Part shown: positions 55,017 through 62,613 of the stretch, piece after piece
Layout of the letters: every line of letters begins with the position of its first letter
Position numbering within the stretch: the stretch's first letter is position 1
NCBI RefSeq assembly: GCF_029581355.1
Contig: NZ_CP120849.1
Span: 1,520,501 to 1,584,500 of the forward strand
Origin: Parabacteroides chongii
Lineage (GTDB): Bacteria > Bacteroidota > Bacteroidia > Bacteroidales > Tannerellaceae
Direction: 5' to 3'
Length of the DNA stretch: 64,000 bases
The notes under the pieces: generated by a model
Database searches by the model: none
Seen by the model: the letters and a program-made list of their open reading frames with translations, nothing else
What the model was told of the DNA's origin: nothing
Position numbers and translations under genes: made by a program

Positions 55017-56252
55017 ATGAAGAGTACATTTTCAGTAATCTACTACCTCAAGCGTCAGGTAGTGAAAAAGGACGGGACAGTTCCCGTCATGGGACGCATC
55101 ACGGTGGACGGCAGCCAGACACAGTTCAGCTGCAAACTGACTGTCGATCCGAAACTGTGGGACACCAAAGGTGGACGTGTCACGGGCAGAAGCACGGCGG
55201 CACTCGAAACGAACCGTATGCTTGACAAGATGCGGGTACGCATCAACAGGCATTATCAGGAAATCATGGAGCGTGACAACTTCGTCACGGCGGAGAAGGT
55301 GAAGAACGCCTTTCTCGGACTGGAACACCGCTACCACACGCTGATGCAGGTGTTCCGCCAGCACAACGAGGACTACGAGAAGCAGGTGGAGGCAGGCATG
55401 AAAGCCAAAGGCACGCTGCTGAAGTACCGCACCGTTTACAAGCACATGCAAGAGTTCCTCGACATCCGCTACCATGTGAAGGACATCGCCCTAAAAGAGC
55501 TTACCCCGGCTTTCATCTCCGACTTCGAGATGTTCCTGCGCACGGACAAGCACTGCTGCACCAATACCGTGTGGCTGTACGTCTGCCCGTTACGGACGAT
55601 GGTATTCATCGCCATCAACAACGAGTGGCTGACGCGCGACCCGTTCCGCGAGTATGAAATCAAGAAGGAGGAAACAACACGCAGTTTCCTGACCAAAGAT
55701 GAGATCCGCCTGCTGATGGAGGGGAAACTGAAAAACGCCAAACAGGAATTGTACCGCGACCTCTACCTGTTCTGCGCCTTCACGGGGCTGTCGTTCGCGG
55801 ATATGCGCAACCTTACGGAAGAGAATATCCGCACCTACTTCGACGAACACGAGTGGATAAACATCAACCGCCAGAAAACGGGCGTGGTGTCCAACATCCG
55901 CCTGCTCGACATCGCCAACCGCATAATCGGCAAATACCGGGGACTGTGCGGGGACGGCAGGATATTTCCCGTTCCGCATTATAACACGTGCCTTGCCGGT
56001 ATCCGTGCCGTCGCCAAGCGTTGCGGCATCACCAAGCATATCACGTGGCATCAGAGCCGCCACACGGCAGCCACGACGATATTCCTCTCCAACGGTGTTC
56101 CCATCGAAACGGTCAGCTCCATGCTCGGACACAAGAGCATAAAGACGACGCAGATTTACGCAAAGATAACCAAAGAGAAGCTCAATCAGGACATGGAGAA
56201 CCTTGCCGCAAGATTGAACGGCGTCGAGGAATTTGCAGGTTGCACCATCTAA
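55017..56252 (+). CDS. int: IntDOT-like tyrosine integrase
   Basis: I start at the ATG at 55017 (MKSTFSVIYYLKRQVVKKDG), giving 411 residues, the size of IntDOT; an upstream ATG at 54939 adds non-conserved codons. Catalytic positions are His345 and Arg348 (WHQSRHTAAT), His372 (LGHKS) and the Tyr381 nucleophile (TTQIYAK). The first Arg region reads AFTGLSFADMRNL, with Ser in place of Arg, as in IntDOT. It catalyses integration and excision at the att core next to it. Confidence 0.95.
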   Translation: MKSTFSVIYYLKRQVVKKDGTVPVMGRITVDGSQTQFSCKLTVDPKLWDTKGGRVTGRSTAALETNRMLDKMRVRINRHYQEIMERDNFVTAEKVKNAFLGLEHRYHTLMQVFRQHNEDYEKQVEAGMKAKGTLLKYRTVYKHMQEFLDIRYHVKDIALKELTPAFISDFEMFLRTDKHCCTNTVWLYVCPLRTMVFIAINNEWLTRDPFREYEIKKEETTRSFLTKDEIRLLMEGKLKNAKQELYRDLYLFCAFTGLSFADMRNLTEENIRTYFDEHEWININRQKTGVVSNIRLLDIANRIIGKYRGLCGDGRIFPVPHYNTCLAGIRAVAKRCGITKHITWHQSRHTAATTIFLSNGVPIETVSSMLGHKSIKTTQIYAKITKEKLNQDMENLAARLNGVEEFAGCTI

Positions 56253-56263
56253 AAAGAAAAGCC

Positions 56264-56626
56264 ATGAAACGTGACACAATCATCATCGAGGACAAGGCAG
56301 TCAGCGTAACCGGTAACGACGTGTGGATGACCGCCACCGAAATAGCCGGATTGTTCCATACGACCGTCCCGGCAGTGAACGCCGCCATCAGAGCCGTCCG
56401 CAAGTCGGACGTGCTGAACGACTACGAGGTGTGCCGCTACATGCAGCTTGAAAACGGGCTGCACGCGGACGTGTACGCCCTTGAAATCATCATCCCGGTC
56501 GCTTTCAGGGTGAATACCTACAACACCCACCTGTTCCGCACATGGCTGGTGGGAAAGGCACTCTCACAAGAGAAACGGCAGACATACGTGATGTTCATAC
56601 AGAACGGAAAAGCCGGGTATTGCTGA
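56264..56626 (+). CDS. RhuM-like small DNA-binding protein
   Basis: A 120-residue protein starting 11 bases after the integrase stop (MKRDTIIIEDKAVSVTGNDV). VWMTATEIAGLFHTTVPAVNAAIRAVRKSDVL is a helix-turn-helix-like segment, resembling the N-terminal part of RhuM-family proteins. The nearby frame is open 92 codons upstream but in integrase DNA. Likely a regulator or accessory protein of the integrase operon; function uncertain. Confidence 0.7.
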   Translation: MKRDTIIIEDKAVSVTGNDVWMTATEIAGLFHTTVPAVNAAIRAVRKSDVLNDYEVCRYMQLENGLHADVYALEIIIPVAFRVNTYNTHLFRTWLVGKALSQEKRQTYVMFIQNGKAGYC

Positions 56627-56646
56627 TTGCACATACCCCATAAGAC

Positions 56647-56691
56647 AAGTAAACGGGTAGCACCACAAAAGGTGTCACCCGTTTACTTTTT
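56647..56691. terminator. Bidirectional terminator between RhuM-like and HTH genes
   Basis: AAGTAAACGGGT (56647-56658) pairs with ACCCGTTTACTT (56677-56688), with CACC/GGTG inside; a T-run follows on the plus strand and an A-rich flank on the other side. Confidence 0.85.
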
Positions 56692-56703
56692 CATGAAACC
56701 GCC

Positions 56704-57009
56704 TCACTCCAGCGGCTTGCGGTAGTTCGCTTCCAGTACCCCGCGCAGCCCCGTTTCCGGGTAAAGCACCTTCCCTCCCAAAAGTATGAAGGGCAACACG
56801 CGGTTGTTGCGGTATTCCTGCAAGGTGCGCCGGCTCACACGGAGCAGTTCCGACACCTCGCCGTCCGTCAGGTAACGTTCCCCGTCCAGCGGAGGACGGT
56901 AGCTTTCCAGAAATGCGGACAGCCATTTCGAGCCTTTGCGCATATCCTGCACCACAGAGGCTATCGGCTCGTCTTCCATCGTAAAAACATCGTTGTTCTC
57001 GTTCATCAT
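56704..57009 (-). CDS. Helix-turn-helix (excisionase-type) protein
   Basis: Starting at 57009 (MMNENNDVFTMEDEP), about 101 residues. The HTH is in YLTDGEVSELLRVSRRTLQEYRNNRVLPFILLGGKVLYPE, the HTH_17/MerR-like type used by excisionases and element regulators. It is on the opposite strand to the main element genes and lies 31 bases downstream of a second HTH gene, so the two probably form one unit. Confidence 0.8.
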   Translation of the reverse strand: MMNENNDVFTMEDEPIASVVQDMRKGSKWLSAFLESYRPPLDGERYLTDGEVSELLRVSRRTLQEYRNNRVLPFILLGGKVLYPETGLRGVLEANYRKPLE

Positions 57010-57040
57010 AACTTCGGATTCAGTGGGTGAATAAATCAAA

Positions 57041-57340
57041 TCATCTGCCGTGCGGATAGAGCGTGCCGACAAGCGGTATCAGCCGCTTCACCTCCTCTGG
57101 CTTGTAATAGAACCTGCGGTTTATCTGCGAGTAGCCGATAAGCCGCCTGTCACGCAGCGTCTGCAACGTGCGCGGGCTTATTCTCAACTGCCCGCAGACC
57201 TCCTCGCCCGTGAGCCATCTTTCCATGCGCCCCGTGTCGCTTTTGCGCCTCAGGGCGGCGACCTTCTCCGAGAGTGCGCCGAATGCCGCCACCATCATCT
57301 CGAAAGTCTTTTTCTCGATAGATACTATTTCCATATTCAT
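57041..57340 (-). CDS. Helix-turn-helix (excisionase-type) protein
   Basis: Start ATG at 57340 (MNMEIVSIEKKTFEMMVAAFG), about 99 residues. WLTGEEVCGQLRISPRTLQTLRDRRLIGYSQINRRFYYKPEEV is an HTH_17-type DNA-binding domain. An N-terminal helix (SEKVAALRRKSD) may dimerise. It is divergent from the Xis2c-like gene, and the 200-base gap between them contains a perfect dyad, so cross-regulation is plausible. Confidence 0.8.
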   Translation of the reverse strand: MNMEIVSIEKKTFEMMVAAFGALSEKVAALRRKSDTGRMERWLTGEEVCGQLRISPRTLQTLRDRRLIGYSQINRRFYYKPEEVKRLIPLVGTLYPHGR

Positions 57341-57458
57341 GTCATTTAGAGTTTGCCGCAAAGGTAACGAAACGGCATACAAGACGTATCGTTTTCCGCT
57401 GAAAGGCTGCCTGTTGCGCCGTTTGACCGGGTTACGGAGCCATCTTCCGCAAAAATCT

Positions 57459-57473
57459 TACGTGAGTCACGTA
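57459..57473. promoter_or_regulatory. TACGTG dyad between divergent HTH genes
   Basis: TACGTG-AGT-CACGTA, a perfect 6-base dyad with a 3-base centre, 69 bases before the Xis2c-like ATG. Candidate operator for one of the adjacent HTH proteins. Confidence 0.45.
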
Positions 57474-57541
57474 GTGAGTTGTTAAAGCCCCTTTTGTTTA
57501 TTGCCGAATTTTGTCGCAGAAACAAAAAGAAAGGACTGAAC

Positions 57542-57904
57542 ATGAAAGTGATAACAATGGAAAGTTCCGCCTACAAGGAGATGATGGCGCAGATTGCGAA
57601 CATCGCAGGGTACATCCGCGAGGCAAGGGACGAGAAGAAACGGAAGCGGGAAACCGAAGACAAGCTGCTTGACACGGCACAGGCGGCGAAGATGCTCAAC
57701 GTGAGCAAGCGCACCATGCAGCGTATGCGCACCGACCACCGTATCGAGTATGTGGTGGTACGCGGAAGCTGCCGCTACCGCCTTTCCGAGATACTGCGGC
57801 TATTGGAGGACAACACAGTAAGGAACGAGGAAGGGACAATAGACACCCTGTTCCACAACCACACGCTGCGCACGGGCGGCAAACCAAAAGGAAGGAGGAC
57901 ATAG
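57542..57904 (+). CDS. xis2c: Xis2c-like HTH recombination directionality factor
   Basis: Start ATG at 57542 (MKVITMESSAYKEMMAQIAN), 120 residues. A basic, charged helix (EARDEKKRKRETEDK) precedes an HTH_17 domain: LLDTAQAAKMLNVSKRTMQRMRTDHRIEYVVVRGSCRYRLSE. In CTnDOT the excision operon is xis2c-xis2d-orf3-exc, and this gene has the first position in the same order here. It would act with the integrase to excise the element. The symbol is by position and type, not by sequence identity. Confidence 0.7.
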   Translation: MKVITMESSAYKEMMAQIANIAGYIREARDEKKRKRETEDKLLDTAQAAKMLNVSKRTMQRMRTDHRIEYVVVRGSCRYRLSEILRLLEDNTVRNEEGTIDTLFHNHTLRTGGKPKGRRT

Positions 57905-57907
57905 GTC

Positions 57908-58258
57908 ATGGAACTGCTCACACGAAACAACTTCGAGGGCTGGATGCAGAAGCTGATGGAACGGCTCGACCGTCAGGACGAACTGCTGCTGGCGATGAAG
58001 GCTGAGGGGAAACAGCCCACTATCACGGAAAGCATCCGCCTTTTCGACAATCAGGATTTGTGCATGTTGCTCCAGATAAGCAAACGCACCCTCCAACGCT
58101 ACCGCAGCGTAGGCGCATTGCCCTACAAGACGCTGGGCAAGAAGACCTATTACAGCGAGGAGGACGTGCTGACATTCCTTTCCAACCATATCAAGGACTT
58201 CAAAAAGGAAGATATAGCCTTCTACAAGGCTCGTATCCATAATTTCTTTCATAAATAA
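57908..58258 (+). CDS. xis2d: Xis2d-like HTH recombination directionality factor
   Basis: 116 residues, starting 4 bases after the previous gene. N-terminal helices (FEGWMQKLMERLDRQDELLLAM) precede the HTH: LFDNQDLCMLLQISKRTLQRYRSVGALPYKTLGKKTYYSEED. The pair of adjacent small HTH proteins before a DUF3945 gene and topoisomerase III matches the CTnDOT excision operon. Symbol by context. Confidence 0.7.
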   Translation: MELLTRNNFEGWMQKLMERLDRQDELLLAMKAEGKQPTITESIRLFDNQDLCMLLQISKRTLQRYRSVGALPYKTLGKKTYYSEEDVLTFLSNHIKDFKKEDIAFYKARIHNFFHK

Positions 58259-58278
58259 CCCATTAAAACATTTTTCAG

Positions 58279-59850
58279 ATGGCAAAGAAAAAAGACGAAA
58301 AGGACGTGCTGGTAGTCCGTGACGAGAAGACAGGCGAGATCAGCGTGGTAGCCGGGCTGAACGCGGACGGCACACCCAAGCGCACCCCCGCAAAAGCGGA
58401 GAACGCGCAGAGTTTCCTGCAATTCGACCGACATGGCGACGTGCTGGACAACTTCTTCAAGAACTTCTTCCGGCAGTGCAAGGAACCCAGCCGCTTCGGT
58501 TTCTACCGCATTGCGGCAGACCAAGCTGAAAATCTCTTAGAGGTGATGAAGCAACTGCTGAAAGACCCCGAAGCGAACAAGGAGCTGCTCGCCCCTCACA
58601 AGGTGGACACCTCCGACTATGAGAAGAAGGTGCAGGAAGAGATGGCAGCACAACAGACAGAGAAACAAGAACCTCAAAAACAGGAGAACATGGAACAACG
58701 GAAAGAACAGCAACAGGACAAATCCGAACAGATGCAGGGCAAACGTGGCTACCAGCCCATCGACGAGAGTAAAATCAACTGGCAGGAGCTGGAGGACAGA
58801 TGGGGCGTAAAGCGGGACAACCTTGAAAAGTCCGGCGACCTTACGAAGATGCTCAACTATGGCAAGTCCGACTTGGTAAAGGTCAAACCGACCTTCGGCG
58901 GCGAATCATTCGAGCTGGACGCCCGCCTCTCCTTCAAGAAGGACGGTGAGGGAAACATCAGCCTCGTGCCGCACTTCATCCGCAAGGAGCAGAAGCTGGA
59001 TGAGTACAAGGAACACAAATTCTCCGACAATGACCGGAAGAACCTCCGCGAAACGGGCAATCTCGGTAGGGTCGTGGACATTGTGGACAGGGAAACGGGC
59101 GAGATCATCCCCTCCTACATCAGCATCGACCGCAAGACGAATGAAATCACGGACATTCCGGCAAGCAGGGTGCGCATCCCGGAGCGCATCGGCAAGACGG
59201 AAATCACCACGCAGGAGCGGGACATGCTCCGCGCCGGACTGCCCGTACGCGACAAGCTCATCGAGCGCAACGACGGCAGAAAGTTCGTCACCACCCTGCA
59301 AGTGAACGTGGAGCAGCGCGGCGTGGAGTTCGTGCCGGGAACCGGCAAGTCGCCCCGTACCGCACAGACACAGGAAACCAAAGGCGACACATCGAAAAGT
59401 CAGGCGCAGGGCGGGGAAAATGCCGCACAGACCAAGAAGGAGCAACGCCGCAACACGTGGACGAACGAGGACGGCAGCATCCGCCCCATCAGCAAATGGA
59501 GCGGCGTGAGCTTCACCGACCAGCAGAAAGCCGACTATGTGGCGGGTAAAGCCGTGAAGCTGGAGAACGTGACCGACAAGCAGGGCTTCCATGCCACGAT
59601 GTATATCAAGTTCAACCCGGAGAAGGGACGCCCGTACCGCTACGACACGAACCCTGACAATGCACAGCAGGTTGCTCCGTCCAACGAGAGCCGCACGCAG
59701 GTGGCGGTGAACAACGATGGCAAGACCAACGAGGCTACAAAGAATCTGAGAGAGCCGTTGCAGAAAGGTCAGACCAACCCGAAGGACGCCCGCCAGCAAC
59801 AGCAGCAGGAGAAGCCGCAGAAGAAAACGGGCAAGGGCATGAAAATGTAA
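58279..59850 (+). CDS. DUF4099/DUF3945 protein (excision operon orf3-like)
   Basis: A 523-residue protein. The N-terminal ~110 residues (LQFDRHGDVLDNFFKNFFRQ) are followed by a Gln/Glu/Lys-rich linker (AAQQTEKQEPQKQENMEQRK), DUF4099 (IDESKINWQELEDRWGV) and repeated DUF3945 segments (NLRETGNLGRVVDIVDRETG). The C-terminus is again Gln/Lys-rich. It corresponds in position to orf3 of the CTnDOT excision operon. Biochemical role unknown. Confidence 0.85.
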   Translation: MAKKKDEKDVLVVRDEKTGEISVVAGLNADGTPKRTPAKAENAQSFLQFDRHGDVLDNFFKNFFRQCKEPSRFGFYRIAADQAENLLEVMKQLLKDPEANKELLAPHKVDTSDYEKKVQEEMAAQQTEKQEPQKQENMEQRKEQQQDKSEQMQGKRGYQPIDESKINWQELEDRWGVKRDNLEKSGDLTKMLNYGKSDLVKVKPTFGGESFELDARLSFKKDGEGNISLVPHFIRKEQKLDEYKEHKFSDNDRKNLRETGNLGRVVDIVDRETGEIIPSYISIDRKTNEITDIPASRVRIPERIGKTEITTQERDMLRAGLPVRDKLIERNDGRKFVTTLQVNVEQRGVEFVPGTGKSPRTAQTQETKGDTSKSQAQGGENAAQTKKEQRRNTWTNEDGSIRPISKWSGVSFTDQQKADYVAGKAVKLENVTDKQGFHATMYIKFNPEKGRPYRYDTNPDNAQQVAPSNESRTQVAVNNDGKTNEATKNLREPLQKGQTNPKDARQQQQQEKPQKKTGKGMKM

Positions 59851-59910
59851 TCCCGTGTCCGCCACTGAATCCAAAATAAAATCCAAAGTATCAACAAAAA
59901 AGAAGAAGAC

Positions 59911-61998
59911 ATGAAGACAATCATTGCAGAAAAGCCCTCCGTGGCACGTGAAATCGCCCGCATCGTGGGCGCGACAAAGAGAGAGGAAGGATATTTCGAG
60001 GGAGGCGGTTATGCCGTGACATGGGCATTCGGACACCTCGTTCAGCTTGCCATGCCCGACGGCTACGGCGTGCGCGGATTTGTCCGTGACAACCTCCCGA
60101 TTATTCCCGACACATTCACGCTCGTCCCCCGTCAGGTCAGGACGGAGAAAGGTTACAAGCCCGACAGCGGCGTGGTGTCGCAGATAAAAGTCATCAAAAG
60201 ACTGTTCGACACAAGCGAACATATCATCGTGGCGACCGATGCCGGACGCGAGGGAGAGCTTATCTTCCGCTACCTCTACCACTATACGGGTTGCACCACT
60301 CCTTTCGTGCGCCTGTGGATCAGCTCTCTCACCGACAAAGCTATCCGCGAGGGACTGCGGAAACTCGAAGACGGCAGCAAATACGACAACCTCTACCTCG
60401 CCGCCAAAGCGCGGAGCGAATCCGACTGGCTCGTGGGCATCAACGGCACACAGGCGTTATCCATCGCCGCCGGACACGGCACGTATTCCGTGGGGCGGGT
60501 GCAGACACCAACGTTGGCTATGGTATGTGAACGCTACTGGGAGAACCGCCGCTTTACGTCCGAAGCATTCTGGCAGCTCCATATCGCAACGGACGGTTGC
60601 GACGGCGAAGTCGTGAAATTCTCATCCTCCGAGAAATGGAAAGAGAAAGAACCGGCGATGGAACTATATAATAAGGTAAAGGCGGCAGGTTGCGCCACTG
60701 TCACGAAAGCCGAGCGCAAGGAGAAGACGGAGGAAACTCCCTTGCTCTACGACCTGACCACGCTCCAGAAAGAAGCCAACGCCAAGCACGGCTTCACGGC
60801 GGAACAGACGCTTGAAATCGCGCAGAAACTCTACGAAAAGAAGTTGATAACCTATCCGAGAACGGGAAGCCGCTACATCCCCGAAGACGTGTTTGCCGAA
60901 ATTCCCAAACTGCTCGCTTTCATCGGCACACAGCCCGAATGGAAAGACAAGGTGCGGGCAAAAGCCGCCCCGACACGCCGCAGCGTGGACGACGGCAAGG
61001 TGACAGACCACCATGCCCTGCTCGTCACGGGTGAGAAACCGCTCTTCCTCTCCAAAGAGGACAATACCATCTATCAGATGATTGCCGGGCGCATGGTCGA
61101 GGCATTCTCTGAGAAATGCGTCAAGGATGTGACCACTGTCACGGCGGAATGTGCCGGAGTGGAGTTTACCGTAAAAGGCAGCGTCGTGAAGCAAACCGGA
61201 TGGCGTGCCGTCTATGGCGAGGAAAAAGAGGAAATTACCATCCCCGGCTGGCAGGAAGGCGACACGCTGACACCGAAAGGCTCGTCCATTACCGAAGGAA
61301 AGACCAAACCCAAGCCGCTGCATACCGAAGCCACCCTGCTCTCGGCAATGGAAACGGCGGGCAAGGAAATTGAGGACGACGCACTGCGGCAGGCGATGAA
61401 GGACTGTGGCATCGGTACTCCCGCCACACGCGCCTCCATCATCGAAACGCTTTTCAAGCGCGGTTACATGGAACGCTGCAAGAAGTCGCTTGTTCCCACC
61501 GAAAAAGGACTTGCCCTCAATTCCGTCGTCAAGACGATGCGCATCGCCGATGTTGCCATGACGGGCGAATGGGAAAAGGAGCTGGCGCGTATCGAGCGCG
61601 GGGAACTGTCCGACGACACCTTCCGCAAGGAGATAGAGGCGTACACACGTGAGATAACCTCCGAACTGATCTCGTGCGACAAGCTCTTCGGCAGCCGTGA
61701 CTCCGGCTGCGCGTGTCCCAAGTGTGGCACGGGCAGGATGCGGTTCTACGGCAAGGTGGTACGCTGCGACAACACGGAGTGCGGACTGCCCGTGTTCCGG
61801 CTGAAAGCGGGACGCACCCTGTCCGACGATGAAATCAAAGACCTGCTCACCGAAGGGCATACCAAGCTGCTCAAAGGGTTCAAGAGCAAACAGGGCAAGA
61901 GTTTCGATGCTGTTGTCGCCTTTGACGGGGAATATAACACGACTTTTGTGTTCCCGGAGGCTAAAAAGGACAAGAAATTTTCAGGACGGAAGAAATAG
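59911..61998 (+). CDS. Type IA DNA topoisomerase III (Exc-like)
   Basis: A 695-residue type IA topoisomerase. The TOPRIM domain starts MKTIIAEKPSVAREIARIVG and has the acidic ATDAGREGELIFRYLY near residue 110. The active-site Tyr315 is in LITYPRTGSRYIP. A C-terminal zinc-ribbon (CACPKCGTGRMRFYGKVVRC and two later Cys) is present. It corresponds to Exc of CTnDOT, the excision-operon topoisomerase. A terminator lies 78 bases after its stop. Confidence 0.95.
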   Translation: MKTIIAEKPSVAREIARIVGATKREEGYFEGGGYAVTWAFGHLVQLAMPDGYGVRGFVRDNLPIIPDTFTLVPRQVRTEKGYKPDSGVVSQIKVIKRLFDTSEHIIVATDAGREGELIFRYLYHYTGCTTPFVRLWISSLTDKAIREGLRKLEDGSKYDNLYLAAKARSESDWLVGINGTQALSIAAGHGTYSVGRVQTPTLAMVCERYWENRRFTSEAFWQLHIATDGCDGEVVKFSSSEKWKEKEPAMELYNKVKAAGCATVTKAERKEKTEETPLLYDLTTLQKEANAKHGFTAEQTLEIAQKLYEKKLITYPRTGSRYIPEDVFAEIPKLLAFIGTQPEWKDKVRAKAAPTRRSVDDGKVTDHHALLVTGEKPLFLSKEDNTIYQMIAGRMVEAFSEKCVKDVTTVTAECAGVEFTVKGSVVKQTGWRAVYGEEKEEITIPGWQEGDTLTPKGSSITEGKTKPKPLHTEATLLSAMETAGKEIEDDALRQAMKDCGIGTPATRASIIETLFKRGYMERCKKSLVPTEKGLALNSVVKTMRIADVAMTGEWEKELARIERGELSDDTFRKEIEAYTREITSELISCDKLFGSRDSGCACPKCGTGRMRFYGKVVRCDNTECGLPVFRLKAGRTLSDDEIKDLLTEGHTKLLKGFKSKQGKSFDAVVAFDGEYNTTFVFPEAKKDKKFSGRKK

Positions 61999-62001
61999 TA
62001 T

Positions 62002-62009
62002 TAACTTTG
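62002..62009 (+). promoter_or_regulatory. -7 promoter box for DUF1896 operon
   Basis: TAACTTTG matches TAnnTTTG just after the topoisomerase stop. The transcript would run through the hairpin at 62076, so this could be attenuated. Confidence 0.35.
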
Positions 62010-62057
62010 CCACTTGTTCAGAGTAATGAATTGTTCTTCGATACCGGATTACACTCA

Positions 62058-62160
62058 TACTTTGGATTTAGTGGTGGCACTCGGAGGGATACCGAGTGCC
62101 TTTTTCTTCCTTTTTCCAACCGATTATCCCGTTAATTATCAATCCGCTAAATCCAAAGTA
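62058..62160. repeat. 14-bp inverted repeat bracketing the terminator hairpin
   Basis: TACTTTGGATTTAG (62058-62071) is mirrored exactly by CTAAATCCAAAGTA (62147-62160), ending at the DUF1896 ATG. Pairing of these arms would sequester the start region and compete with the inner hairpin. Confidence 0.5.
62076..62105 (+). terminator. Rho-independent terminator upstream of DUF1896 gene
   Basis: GGCACTCGG (62076-62084) pairs perfectly with CCGAGTGCC (62092-62100), loop of 7, then five T residues. Confidence 0.85.
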
Positions 62161-62613
62161 ATGAACAACAAGAAGAAAAACGAGGGTCAGACCGACTTTT
62201 CCTATTACGGTCTGTACCTGCTGGACTATCTCCGCACGAACAAGTTTGAACAGGCTGACGACACCGCTTTCATACGGGAACGGGCCGACCGTGCCGCCGA
62301 AACGTATGAGAGGGCACGGCTTGAAGGCTATCCCGCCGATGGTGCGCAGGAACTGGCGATGGACACGCTGCTGCGCGGGCTGCATTATTCCCGTTACGCC
62401 ATCCTCCGCGAAGTCGTGGAAAACGAGTTTGCCGATGAAGTGCCGGAAGAGAAGCGTGAAGCCTTTGTCCTGAAACTGCTGCCGCTTGTCGGCAACGTGT
62501 TCTCCGTCTATGACCTCTCGGATGACAATTTCGCCCTGTCTTCCGATTACGACCTGCTCTACACGGAGCTGACGGGAGCAACCGTCCTTTACTTAGACGA
62601 ATATGGCGTTTAA
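62161..62613 (+). CDS. DUF1896 family protein
   Basis: Start ATG at 62161 (MNNKKKNEGQTDFSYYGLYL), 150 residues. FSYYGLYLLDYLRTNKFEQADDTAFIRERADRAAETYERAR and the LHYSRYAILREVVENEF segment are the core of DUF1896, a small family found in Bacteroidetes conjugative elements just before the large methylase/helicase gene. Overlaps that gene by 11 bases, implying coupled translation. Role unknown. Confidence 0.85.
   Translation: MNNKKKNEGQTDFSYYGLYLLDYLRTNKFEQADDTAFIRERADRAAETYERARLEGYPADGAQELAMDTLLRGLHYSRYAILREVVENEFADEVPEEKREAFVLKLLPLVGNVFSVYDLSDDNFALSSDYDLLYTELTGATVLYLDEYGV

Noticed and set aside
58906..60282. Long antisense frame (458 codons) opposite the DUF3945 and topoisomerase genes
   Set aside because: Shadow of GC-rich coding sequence; the forward frames have clear domains.
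60664..61860. 398-codon antisense frame opposite topoisomerase III
   Set aside because: Mirror of the real gene; no family features.
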